Origin: JBOGXF01 sp050694275
Lineage (GTDB): Bacteria; Actinomycetota; CADDZG01; WHSQ01
NCBI GenBank assembly: GCA_050694275.1
Contig: JBOGXF010000041.1
Coordinates: 1 to 28,328 of the forward strand
Direction of reading: 5' to 3'
Length of the DNA: 28,328 nucleotides
Shown: positions 14,563 to 21,980 of the stretch, piece by piece
Layout: each line of letters starts with the position of its first letter
Position numbering within the stretch: position 1 is the stretch's first letter
Notes under the pieces: generated by a model
What the model was told of the DNA's origin: nothing
What the model saw: the letters and a program-made list of their open reading frames with translations, nothing else
Database searches by the model: none
Position numbers and translations under genes: made by a program

Positions 14563-14590
14563 ACGGGGGCCCGTTCCGGGCCCCCGTTTC
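14563..14590 (+). terminator. Rho-independent terminator after the secreted-protein operon
   Basis: ACGGGGGCCCG, a 3-nt loop (TTC) and CGGGCCCCCGT form a perfect 11-bp GC-rich stem, followed by a short T run (GTTTC). It lies 24 bp after the stop of paralogue B and 20 bp before the LLM oxidoreductase start. It would end the LVIVD/secreted-protein transcript. Confidence 0.8.
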
Positions 14591-14609
14591 GCGTGAAAGG
14601 TAGGGAACG

Positions 14610-15650
14610 ATGGCGTTCAAGATCGGCGTGGGTCTGTTCACCGGTCAGATCCCCAGGGGCAGCGACCGCACCTTCCACCAGGATTACCGGGACACGATCG
14701 AGCTCGCACGGCTCGCCGAACAGGTCGGTCTCGACGGCGCGTGGGTGTCCGAGCATCATGGTTCGGAGGACGGCTATCTCCCTTCGCTGTTGCCTCTCCT
14801 TGCGGCCGTGGCCGCCGTCACCGAGAGGATCGAGCTCGGCACCGGGGTCGTCCTCGCCCCTTTCCACGACCCGATCCGGCTGGCCGAGGACTTCGCGGTC
14901 GTCGACCAGATCGCAGGCGGACGGCTCATCTGCGGGCTCGGGATTGGGTGGCGCGACGAGGAGTTCCGCGCGTTCAACATCGACACGTCGTCGCGCGTCC
15001 GCCGCCTGATCGAGATCACCGAGGTTCTCAGGCTCTCCTGGAACGACGCCCGCTTCGACTACCAGGGCAGGTACTACTCGTACGAAGGGGTTGCGGTCAC
15101 GCCCAAGCCGGCGCGCGTGCCTCCGATCCTGATCGGGGGCTTCGTCGACGACGCGATCCGGCGGGCGGGTCGTATCGGCGACGGCTACCTCTCGTCGCGC
15201 GTCCCACCAGAACGCGTCGAACAAGCACTGAGGATGGCGGCGGACGCGCGCGCCGAAGCGGGCAAGAGGGGTCCTCCGATCGTCGGGGTGCTGCAGAACG
15301 CATTCGTCACCGACGATCCCGAACGGGACTGGCCGCTGGTCCGGGACGGCGCCGGCCACCAGATCGGTGTGTACGCGGGATGGCGAGCGGGAACCGACGT
15401 CCCCGGCATTCCGCTCGAGGTCATGCCCCCGGACGAGGACACCCTCAAGAGCGCGACCGCTTATGGCACCCCCGAGCAAGTCATCGAGTATCTCGCTCCC
15501 CTGGTCGACATCCTTTCTCGCTATCCGGAATCCCATCTCGTCTTGCGCCTTCACTATCCAGGCATGGGTGTCGAACCGGCAGCGCGCGGGGTCGAGCTGC
15601 TCGGTAAGGAGGTCGCCCCCGCTCTAAGAGAACGCGCCGGAGATCGGTGA
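14610..15650 (+). CDS. LLM class flavin-dependent (luciferase-like / F420-type) oxidoreductase
   Basis: The 346-residue protein is a full-length luciferase-like monooxygenase fold. Seen segments are KIGVGLFTGQIPRGSDRTF, ELARLAEQVGLDGAWVSEHH, LAAVAAVTERIELGTGVVLA, DPIRLAEDFAVVDQIAGGRL, GLGIGWRDEEFRAFNID and PKPARVPPILIGGF. These follow the TIM-barrel order of the bacterial luciferase family, which uses FMNH2 or reduced F420. In actinobacteria many are F420-dependent, but the cofactor cannot be read from these motifs. The substrate is unknown. A ribosome-binding site (AAAGGTAGGGAA) precedes the ATG. The upstream terminator separates it from the secreted-protein operon, and 46 bp with a likely promoter follow before the next gene. 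It may therefore be a single-gene unit. Confidence 0.88.
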   Translation: MAFKIGVGLFTGQIPRGSDRTFHQDYRDTIELARLAEQVGLDGAWVSEHHGSEDGYLPSLLPLLAAVAAVTERIELGTGVVLAPFHDPIRLAEDFAVVDQIAGGRLICGLGIGWRDEEFRAFNIDTSSRVRRLIEITEVLRLSWNDARFDYQGRYYSYEGVAVTPKPARVPPILIGGFVDDAIRRAGRIGDGYLSSRVPPERVEQALRMAADARAEAGKRGPPIVGVLQNAFVTDDPERDWPLVRDGAGHQIGVYAGWRAGTDVPGIPLEVMPPDEDTLKSATAYGTPEQVIEYLAPLVDILSRYPESHLVLRLHYPGMGVEPAARGVELLGKEVAPALRERAGDR

Positions 15651-15675
15651 CTGGTAGCAGCGCGGCAGGTATCTT
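15647..15675 (+). promoter_or_regulatory. Putative promoter of the nucleotidyltransferase/G1PDH/glycosyltransferase operon
   Basis: GTGACT (15647-15652) and TATCTT (15670-15675) are separated by 17 bp and resemble -35 and -10 boxes, each matching the consensus at four of six positions. Transcription would start near 15682, leaving a short leader with GGAGGGG before the GTG at 15697. Confidence 0.4.
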
Positions 15676-15696
15676 CAGCCACGCGATGGAGGGGCC

Positions 15697-16434
15697 GTGG
15701 CGAAGATAAGAGGGGCCATTCTGGCCGCCGGACGCGGCGTCAGGATGGGAGGGGCGCGCCCGAAGACGCTCCTTCCGGTAGCCGAGAACGAGTCCCTTCT
15801 CTTCTACCTGCTCAAGGGACTCAAAAAGAGCGGCGTCGACGATCTCATCGTCGTCACCGGTTACGGGCCCGGCGAGATCGGCGAGTACGTCGCCGAGCAT
15901 TGGGGCGAGGAAAACCTGCAGCTCGTCTTCAACGCACGCTACGCATCCTTCGGCAACTTCCACTCGGTGCGTATGGCGCTCGACCAGTCGCCCGGTGTCG
16001 ACCTGCTGGTCGTCAATTCCGACATCGTCGTCCCTCCGGATGTCTTCACCCGCGTTCTCGACACGGCGGGAGATCTCGTCATAGCGGTGGAGAGACGCTA
16101 CGGGCTCGACGAAGAGGACATGAGAGTTCGCGTCGACGGCACGCGGGCTCGATCCATATCGAAGAAGCTCAAGTTGGCGCACAGCCACGGGGAGTTTTGC
16201 GGCGTCTCGCTGCTGAGACCCGCGGCCGCGGCGCACTACGCGGACGTCGCAAGCGATGTCGAGTGGTCGGGCGAAACGTCCCTCTACTACGAAGACGTGT
16301 ACGACCGAATCCTCGGTCGTCTGGACGCGCGCGCGGCTGAGGTCAAGGCCGGCGAGTACGCCGAGGTCGACGAGCCTTCAGACATCGATCGAGCGGCCGC
16401 GGTTATCGACCGCCACCGCTCGGTGTGGGAATAG
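15697..16434 (+). CDS. LicC/IPCT-like nucleotidyltransferase (sugar- or alcohol-phosphate NTP transferase)
   Basis: The GTG at 15697 follows GGAGGGG with 2-5 nt spacing. The 245-residue protein opens with the nucleotidyltransferase signature AAGRGVRMGGARPKTLLPV (residues ~9-27), where the Gly-rich loop and PK bind the NTP. VVNSDIVV near residue 107 supplies the Mg-binding Asp. Further matches are NARYASFGNFHSVRMAL and ETSLYYEDVYDRIL. They resemble choline-phosphate (LicC) and inositol-phosphate cytidylyltransferases more than hexose-1-phosphate enzymes. The reaction would be NTP plus a phosphorylated alcohol or sugar giving an NDP-activated donor. A glycerol-1-phosphate dehydrogenase-like gene follows after 4 bp, so CDP-glycerol or a similar activated polyol is a reasonable inference, not a proven one. 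Third in line is a lipid-carrier sugar-phosphate transferase. Confidence 0.82.
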   Translation: MAKIRGAILAAGRGVRMGGARPKTLLPVAENESLLFYLLKGLKKSGVDDLIVVTGYGPGEIGEYVAEHWGEENLQLVFNARYASFGNFHSVRMALDQSPGVDLLVVNSDIVVPPDVFTRVLDTAGDLVIAVERRYGLDEEDMRVRVDGTRARSISKKLKLAHSHGEFCGVSLLRPAAAAHYADVASDVEWSGETSLYYEDVYDRILGRLDARAAEVKAGEYAEVDEPSDIDRAAAVIDRHRSVWE

Positions 16435-16438
16435 GCAG

Positions 16439-17473
16439 TTGGTCGAGCTCCCCGAGGTCTTCGTTTTCGACGCCGGCGACGAGGACGACGCGGCCCAGTC
16501 GCTCGGCAACTGGCTGAACAGCCTGGGGGTCGAGTCGCCTTTGGTGCTGAGCTCGGTTCACGGACAGACGCTGGCCGCTCGGCTGCCCGGCCCCCGCCAC
16601 GCGAGTCCCGACCGCACTGCGGATCAACGCGCCGCATCCGGTCTCGGCTCCGAAGCGCAGCGGGCGGGGGCCGACGCGATCGTCGCGATCGGAGGGGGCC
16701 GGTGCCTCGACGTGGGCAAGCTCGCCGCGGCGAGAGCCGGTCTTGTGGTTCTCGCCGTTCCGACCCAACTCAGCCACGACGGCATCTGCTCGCCGGTCGC
16801 CGTCGTCCCGGGCGATTCCGGTGTGAGCGAGAGCCTCGGCGCGATCGCTCCGCGCGCGGTGTTCATCTCGATCCCAACGCTCTTACACGCACCGGTCGCG
16901 TCGGTGCGTGCCGGACTCGGGGACCTTCTCGCCAACCCCTTGGCGCTCAGAGACTGGGCGCTGGCCGCCGAGCACGGAGTGGAAGAGATCGATCGGGGGG
17001 CGTGGGATCTCTCGGCCGAATCTTTCGAGCTCATCGAGCCCCACCTCGACTCCGATCCGGCCGGCCTTGCGGATGATCCCGCGTTCGTCAGACGGCTGTC
17101 GGACGCGCTCGTCCTGTCAGGGATGGCCATGATCCGGGCCGGCACGTCCCGGCCCGCGTCCGGCGCGGAGCACGAGATCTCGCACGCGATCGACGGCGCC
17201 TTCGGAGGGCGCGGGATGCACGGAGCCCAGGTGGCATTCGGCTGCATCTTTTCGGTCGCTCTCTACGGCGAAGACACGACCCCCGTTCAGCAGCGGCTCG
17301 CCCGCCTGGGCCTGCCCCACAGCCCCTCCGATCTGGGACTCGACGAAGACGACGTCGTCAAGCTTCTGCTCGAGGCCCCGGACACGCGTCCGGGGCGCTT
17401 CACGATTCTCGAGGACGCCGATCTCGACGAGGGGGCGGCGAGGCGGCTGGTCCAGCGGATATGGAACGATTGA
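16439..17473 (+). CDS. sn-glycerol-1-phosphate dehydrogenase-like (AraM/EgsA family) enzyme
   Basis: The only plausible start is TTG at 16439, 4 bp after the preceding stop, giving 344 residues, the usual family size. IVAIGGGRCLDVGKLAA and LAVPTQLSHDGICSPVA are the NAD(P)-binding and substrate-loop motifs of glycerol-1-phosphate dehydrogenases. The metal ligands expected for this fold are visible as D162 (AGLGDLLANPLALRDW), H245 (SGAEHEISHAID) and H261 (GMHGAQVAFG), in the right order and spacing. Family members reduce dihydroxyacetone phosphate to sn-glycerol-1-phosphate. In archaea this is the lipid backbone; in Bacillus AraM it feeds heptaprenylglyceryl phosphate. A bacterial gene tightly linked to a nucleotidyltransferase suggests a role in activated-polyol synthesis. 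A related iron-alcohol dehydrogenase such as dehydroquinate-synthase-like enzymes acting on another polyol phosphate is the main alternative. Confidence 0.85.
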   Translation: MVELPEVFVFDAGDEDDAAQSLGNWLNSLGVESPLVLSSVHGQTLAARLPGPRHASPDRTADQRAASGLGSEAQRAGADAIVAIGGGRCLDVGKLAAARAGLVVLAVPTQLSHDGICSPVAVVPGDSGVSESLGAIAPRAVFISIPTLLHAPVASVRAGLGDLLANPLALRDWALAAEHGVEEIDRGAWDLSAESFELIEPHLDSDPAGLADDPAFVRRLSDALVLSGMAMIRAGTSRPASGAEHEISHAIDGAFGGRGMHGAQVAFGCIFSVALYGEDTTPVQQRLARLGLPHSPSDLGLDEDDVVKLLLEAPDTRPGRFTILEDADLDEGAARRLVQRIWND

Positions 17474-17476
17474 TCG

Positions 17477-18940
17477 ATGGCTCAGCCACTCACCAAGCCC
17501 AGCACACTCGAACGCCCGAAGCTCGACCGGGCGCCCCTTCAGCGGAGAAGCGCAAGGCGCATTGCCCTGCGGGTGCTCGTCGACGGGATGGCGGTGCTGT
17601 CGGCGCTCTTCATCTCGTCGATCGTCCGCTTCGAGATCATGTCCGCGGCTCCCGAAAAGGATCTCGACTACACGGTGATCACCTTGCTTTTCACTCCGGT
17701 CTGGATCATCCTCTTCTGGCTCTACGGCCTGTATGAACCACGCCAGGTACTGAGCCCCGTAAACGAGTTCAAGCAGGTGTTCCACGGAGTTGTTGCGGGG
17801 ACGGTCCTAATCTTCCTCGCCGACTCCGCCTTCAACCTCGAGCTCGCACGCGGCTGGGCTTTGCTCGCGCTCGTCTCCGGCTTCGTCGTGGTCGGCGCAG
17901 AGCGCCTGCTGGTCAGGAAGATGCTTCATTTCCTCAGACGGCGAGGGGGTGACCCTACCCGCGCGATCATCATCGGAGCGAACCACGAGGCGCGCACCGT
18001 GGCGCGAACGCTCGAGCGCGAAGGATGGCTCGGCTACCGGATCCTCGGCTTCGTCGACGACGACGTGCCCGTCGGCGAGGAGATCGTCAACGGCCACGAG
18101 GTGCTCGGCGCCACCGCACAGATCAGAGACGTCGTCGAGCAGCACGGTGCCACCCTGGTGCTCGTTGCCGCGTCGGCATTCGATGCATCGAAACTCAACC
18201 GGCTCTTCTGGGAGCTGCAGGAAGTCGATGCCGATCTCCAGATCACCTCGGGGACGATCGACGTCATCGCGTCCCGGGTGACGATTCAATCGGTTGCGGG
18301 AGTGCCGCTCCTGTTCGTCCGGCGTACCGGGATGGACCGATTCCAGCGGACGCTGAAGCGGACGATCGACATCGCGGGATCGCTCATCGGATTGGTCCTG
18401 CTGTCACCGGTGCTGGCGGCGATCGCGGTGTGGATCAAGCGCGACTCGGAGGGACCGGTGTTCTTCCGGCAGGGTCGGGTCGGCCGCGACGGAAGGCTTT
18501 TCAGGGTCTGGAAGTTCCGCACCATGGTCGTCGATGCAGAGGAACGGCTGGCCGAGCTCGAGCATCTCTCGGAGGGCCCGGGGCTGTTGTTCAAGCTCAG
18601 GGAGGACCCCCGCGTCACCACCGCGGGAAGGTTCCTGCGCAAATACTCGCTCGACGAGCTACCGCAGCTCTTCAACGTCATCCTGGGTGCGATGAGCCTC
18701 GTCGGCCCCCGCCCCGCGCTCCCGGCCGAGGTCGAGCGGTACGACGACTGGGTGCGTAACCGGCTCCGAGTCAAGCCGGGCATGACTGGGCTGTGGCAGG
18801 TGAGCGGGCGGACCGAGACGACCTTCGCCGACTACATCCGCTACGACCTCTTTTACATCCAGAACTGGTCGCTCTCTCTCGACCTGTGGATCATGTGGCG
18901 GACCCTGCGAGCCGTGCTGAGCGGAGAGGGCGCCCACTAG
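17477..18940 (+). CDS. Polyprenyl glycosylphosphotransferase (exopolysaccharide sugar transferase)
   Basis: The ATG at 17477 is 3 bp after the previous stop. The 487-residue protein has the full layout of the WbaP/ExoY-type family. Four N-terminal membrane segments lie within residues ~30-145. A Rossmann-like CoA_binding_3 domain spans ~155-280 (RAIIIGANHEARTVARTLER, GYRILGFVDDDVP). A fifth hydrophobic segment follows (IDIAGSLIGLVLLSPVLAAI, from residue ~296), then the catalytic domain. The catalytic motifs are GPVFFRQGRVGRDGRLFRVW, KFRTMVVDA, KYSLDELPQLFNVI, MSLVGPRPALP, and KPGMTGLWQVSGR. It moves a sugar-1-phosphate from an NDP-sugar to undecaprenyl phosphate at the inner membrane, the first step of surface polysaccharide assembly. 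Tight linkage to the two upstream genes suggests a shared product. Confidence 0.94.
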   Translation: MAQPLTKPSTLERPKLDRAPLQRRSARRIALRVLVDGMAVLSALFISSIVRFEIMSAAPEKDLDYTVITLLFTPVWIILFWLYGLYEPRQVLSPVNEFKQVFHGVVAGTVLIFLADSAFNLELARGWALLALVSGFVVVGAERLLVRKMLHFLRRRGGDPTRAIIIGANHEARTVARTLEREGWLGYRILGFVDDDVPVGEEIVNGHEVLGATAQIRDVVEQHGATLVLVAASAFDASKLNRLFWELQEVDADLQITSGTIDVIASRVTIQSVAGVPLLFVRRTGMDRFQRTLKRTIDIAGSLIGLVLLSPVLAAIAVWIKRDSEGPVFFRQGRVGRDGRLFRVWKFRTMVVDAEERLAELEHLSEGPGLLFKLREDPRVTTAGRFLRKYSLDELPQLFNVILGAMSLVGPRPALPAEVERYDDWVRNRLRVKPGMTGLWQVSGRTETTFADYIRYDLFYIQNWSLSLDLWIMWRTLRAVLSGEGAH

Positions 18941-18974
18941 GACAAAGCCAGTCCCCCCCTCCCGGCCCACGCGG

Positions 18975-18980
18975 TACGCT
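18975..18980 (+). promoter_or_regulatory. Putative leaderless -10 box for the ACT-domain gene
   Basis: TACGCT ends 6 nt before the ATG at 18987, with no Shine-Dalgarno sequence. This fits leaderless initiation as at 826 and 8410. No convincing -35 is present. Confidence 0.4.
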
Positions 18981-18986
18981 TCAAGG

Positions 18987-19364
18987 ATGCTGGAGGAGAT
19001 CATCGTCACCGTCGACGAGAGGCCGGGGATCCTTGCGGACATCGGCGAGCTTCTCGGAGGCTCCGGCGTGAACATCGAAACTCTGTGCGCGTCGACGCAT
19101 AACGGTCAGGGCGTCATCCATCTCGTCGTCGACGACGGTGAAGACGCAGGCGAGATCCTCGTCTCGAACGGTTTCAAGGTCGAGGGGTCTCGTCCCGTGC
19201 TCGCGGTGACGCTCGACGATCGTCCCGGCGAGCTCGGGCGCTACTGCCGCCGGCTCGCGGCCGCGGGGGTGTCCATCTCGGCGGCGTACGTCGCCAAGCG
19301 GATGGGCGGCGAGACCGAGCTGGTCTTCGCAGTCGACGATTTCGAGGCCGCAACTAAGGCCTGA
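18987..19364 (+). CDS. Small tandem-ACT-domain protein
   Basis: The 125-residue protein consists of two ACT-like units. The first, residues ~3-65, carries IIVTVDERPGILADIGELLG and GVNIETLCASTH. The second, ~70-120, carries LAVTLDDRPGELGRYCRRLA and GVSISAAYVAK. The DRPG(I/E)L turn is the hallmark of ACT domains, which bind amino acids or other small ligands. No catalytic or DNA-binding domain is attached, so it is probably a stand-alone ligand-binding regulator. It lies between polysaccharide genes, but its likely promoter at 18975 and the 46-bp gap make it separately transcribed. Partner and ligand are unknown. Confidence 0.82.
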   Translation: MLEEIIVTVDERPGILADIGELLGGSGVNIETLCASTHNGQGVIHLVVDDGEDAGEILVSNGFKVEGSRPVLAVTLDDRPGELGRYCRRLAAAGVSISAAYVAKRMGGETELVFAVDDFEAATKA

Positions 19365-19399
19365 GGTCGCTCGCCTTCTTTGACAGACTGGCGTTCGGC

Positions 19400-19951
19400 A
19401 TGAAAAAGGTACCCGTGTTCGCCAAGGCTGCGATCGGTCTCGGTTTAGTTGCCGGTCTGGTCGCGTTCGGTCTCATTTTGGAGTTCGGGATCAACGCCGG
19501 CCAAATCCATTACGGGGTCACCGTCTCGGCGGTGAACGTCGGAGGCATGACTGTGGTCGAGGCCGAGGAGTTCCTGCGGGAGCGGGGGAACCTGCTGCAA
19601 AGTGAGGAAATCTGCTTCGAGCGCCGAGAGCTGTCGGGGTTCTGCGTCGTCCCCACGGACCTCGGGTGGTACCCCGGGTGGCGTCCCACCGCCAGGGAGG
19701 CGTACTCCGTCGGCCGAGACGACTTCCCGCTGGGGGCGATCTCGGATCGTCTCAAGGCATGGGCCAAAGGGGTGAACATCAAGTGGTCGGGGCGCGCCCG
19801 GGCGCGTCTCGTCACCGCCCTGCTCGACGAGTTGGAGCAGGAGCTCGCCGAGGATGGCTTCGAGCTCAAGCGAGGGCTGATGCGTTACAAGATCAGGCGG
19901 GCGATAGTGACATATCCGAGACGCACTTTCCGGATACCGCTCGAAAGCTGA
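19400..19951 (+). CDS. Membrane-anchored protein with a VanW-N / PG_binding_4-type domain
   Basis: The 183-residue protein has an N-terminal membrane segment (FAKAAIGLGLVAGLVAFGLI) and an extracytoplasmic part starting INAGQIHYGVTVSAVNVGGM, then TVVEAEEFL. That GV-x-V-x-GG-x-(T)-xxEA pattern is the start of the PG_binding_4 domain that precedes VanW domains in YoaR-like proteins. Two Cys in EICFERRELSGFC may pair. The VanW domain itself is missing: the frame stops 183 residues in, after a basic tail (YPRRTFRIPLES). It is either a natural short member or a truncated one. It is followed after 23 bp by the DUF4012 gene. A peptidoglycan- or polymer-associated role is inferred from the domain and neighbours. 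Confidence 0.62.
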   Translation: MKKVPVFAKAAIGLGLVAGLVAFGLILEFGINAGQIHYGVTVSAVNVGGMTVVEAEEFLRERGNLLQSEEICFERRELSGFCVVPTDLGWYPGWRPTAREAYSVGRDDFPLGAISDRLKAWAKGVNIKWSGRARARLVTALLDELEQELAEDGFELKRGLMRYKIRRAIVTYPRRTFRIPLES

Positions 19952-19974
19952 CTTCGGGGGAGGCCGGAGGAACT

Positions 19975-21963
19975 GTGAGAGAACCAAAACACGGATTGAT
20001 CGCGGCCGGGGTCGTCTTGTTCACGCTGGTCGGCGCGCTCTTGTGGATCTCGATGATCACCGGACCCGTGCGGCTGCTCTCCGGCCTGCTCGACGCGCGC
20101 GCCGACCTCCAGAGGGCCGAGCGCCTTATCTCGAGGGGCGCGTTCAAGGAGGCCAACCTCAGGACGTTGAGCGCCGGGGCGTCGCTCGCACGGGCGAGGG
20201 ATGGGCTTTCGGCCGGGGGGCCCATCTTGTCGCTCGCCCGGGTTGTGCCCGCCGTCGACGACGCTCTGACTGAGGTCCCCCATCTGCTCGAGGCGGCGGA
20301 GCACTCGGTCGGCGCGCTGCGCGGCACTCTGGACGTCGCTCTCAACGCGCTGCGAGGTCCGAATCAGATCGTGGCTGAAGATCCGAGAGGCGAAGGGTCG
20401 GTGATCCGAATAGACCGCGTGCGGGAACTAGGTGACACCATCTCGACCGTGAGGAATGAGCTTCGCGCCGCGGCCGACGCCCTCGAAAAGTTGAACGTCA
20501 AACACCTGCCTCGGCGCCTGCGTCCCGACATCGAGGACGCGCTCTCGCGAGCACGCGAGAGCGACGAGCTGCTCGCCGACGCGGAGAGAGGCCTGGCGAT
20601 CCTTCCTGCTTTCCTGGGAGCCGACGGAAAGCGCACCTATCTGCTCGCCATGCAGAACTCCGCCGAACTCCGGGGCACGGGCGGCGCGATCCTGCAATTT
20701 CGGCTGCTCGAATTCGACGAGGGGAAGCCCGCTCTCGTGACCACCGAACGAGGCACCGCGGGCTCCGTCTACAACGTCGACAGAAACCGTCAACGGCTCG
20801 ATATCACTCTTCCCGAAGACGCGTGGTACGTGAACGCAATTCGCGACGCACAGCGCTTCGGAAACGCCAATTGGTCGCCCGACTGGCCGCTCTCGGCCAA
20901 GCTCACAGTCGACTACGGCCGGGCCGCTGCGGAGAACTTCCCAGACGTCGACTTCCCGGACATAGACGGAGTGATCGGAGTCGACCCCGTCGCCATGCAA
21001 CAGCTCATGCCCGGCGCGGGCCGCTACCGGACCGAGAAATCGGGGAACCGGATCACCGCGCAGCGGGTCGTCCCCTTCCTGCTCAACCGCGCCTACGGCT
21101 CGTTCCCCCGGCCCCTCTTCCGTAGGGCGGTGTTACGACAGGTGGTCAACGGCTTTTACCAGCGCCTGTTTGCCCCGGCGCGCCCCTCCGAGCTCGTCAG
21201 GGGTTTTGGCGACGCGCTACGCACGAAGCACATGCAGATCTGGCTCGCCGATCCTCTCGAGGAGGAATTCATCCGAAGAATGAACTGGGACGGCCGGGTC
21301 AAGCCCAACAAGCGCGGCGACTATCTCGCGGTCGTGCAGCAAAACGTCGGCGGCAACAAGCTCGATTACTTCGCGTCCATGACCAACGACGTGTCGATCG
21401 AGATAGACGGAGCCGACGCGCTCGTCTCAACCGACATCGAGATTCGAAACGGTATCTTCCTGCCGCAGTCGAGTTGGGCCATGGGAAACTCCGGCCCCCT
21501 CCATCGCGCGATGATCAACGTCTACGTCCCCCAGAACGCGGAGCTGGTGAATGCCGGTGCCCCCGCGAGCTGCCCGTCACCGGACTATCACTCGGCCGCG
21601 TGCCGTCGCGACGATTCCCCGCCGGGCCTGGTTCAGTGGATCGGCAACGATCCCCCGACCCATTTCGAGCAGGGCAAGAAGGTGTGGTCGACGACGCTTC
21701 AGATCCCCGTTCAACGGACCGGCGCGGTCCGCTTCGATTATCGAGTTCCCGGGGTCCTTCGCACGAAGGACGGGAGACGACTCTATCGGCTCGTGCTGCA
21801 GAAGCAGCCGAAGATCCGGGCCGAACAGACGACCGTGCGCCTCGATCTTCCTGACGGTGCCCGCGCGGTCCACGCCCCCGGCTGGGAGCGAGACGGAGAT
21901 GTCCTCATGTGGGACCGGCCCCTGACCGAGGACGTCGTCCTCGAGGTTTCGTGGGCCTCCTGA
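19975..21963 (+). CDS. DUF4012 family membrane-anchored protein
   Basis: The GTG at 19975 follows CCGGAGGAAC, a good ribosome-binding site. The open frame continues upstream to 19666 inside the preceding gene, but that part lacks a start signal and is a shadow. The 662-residue protein has one N-terminal membrane segment (LIAAGVVLFTLVGALLWISM). It is then helical to about residue 200 (ARADLQRAERLISRGAFKEA, VVPAVDDALTEVPHLLEAAE). The DUF4012 core follows: KRTYLLAMQNSAELRGTGG, ILQFRLLEFDEGKPA, FPDVDFPDIDGVIGVDPVAM, AVVQQNVGGNKLDYF. DUF4012 proteins are common in actinobacteria, often beside polysaccharide genes, with no established activity. The placement three genes after the glycosylphosphotransferase agrees with a cell-envelope role. 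Confidence 0.88.
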   Translation: MREPKHGLIAAGVVLFTLVGALLWISMITGPVRLLSGLLDARADLQRAERLISRGAFKEANLRTLSAGASLARARDGLSAGGPILSLARVVPAVDDALTEVPHLLEAAEHSVGALRGTLDVALNALRGPNQIVAEDPRGEGSVIRIDRVRELGDTISTVRNELRAAADALEKLNVKHLPRRLRPDIEDALSRARESDELLADAERGLAILPAFLGADGKRTYLLAMQNSAELRGTGGAILQFRLLEFDEGKPALVTTERGTAGSVYNVDRNRQRLDITLPEDAWYVNAIRDAQRFGNANWSPDWPLSAKLTVDYGRAAAENFPDVDFPDIDGVIGVDPVAMQQLMPGAGRYRTEKSGNRITAQRVVPFLLNRAYGSFPRPLFRRAVLRQVVNGFYQRLFAPARPSELVRGFGDALRTKHMQIWLADPLEEEFIRRMNWDGRVKPNKRGDYLAVVQQNVGGNKLDYFASMTNDVSIEIDGADALVSTDIEIRNGIFLPQSSWAMGNSGPLHRAMINVYVPQNAELVNAGAPASCPSPDYHSAACRRDDSPPGLVQWIGNDPPTHFEQGKKVWSTTLQIPVQRTGAVRFDYRVPGVLRTKDGRRLYRLVLQKQPKIRAEQTTVRLDLPDGARAVHAPGWERDGDVLMWDRPLTEDVVLEVSWAS

Positions 21964-21980
21964 CCAGAAGAGCAGAGGGT

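Noticed and set aside
15686..15709. Seven-codon ORF (MEGPWRR) overlapping the nucleotidyltransferase start
   Set aside because: It is too short to support as a leader peptide; its GGAGGGG is better read as the ribosome-binding site for the GTG at 15697.
19380..19385. TTGACA directly before the VanW-N-type gene
   Set aside because: A -10 at normal spacing would fall after the ATG at 19400, so it cannot drive that gene as annotated.
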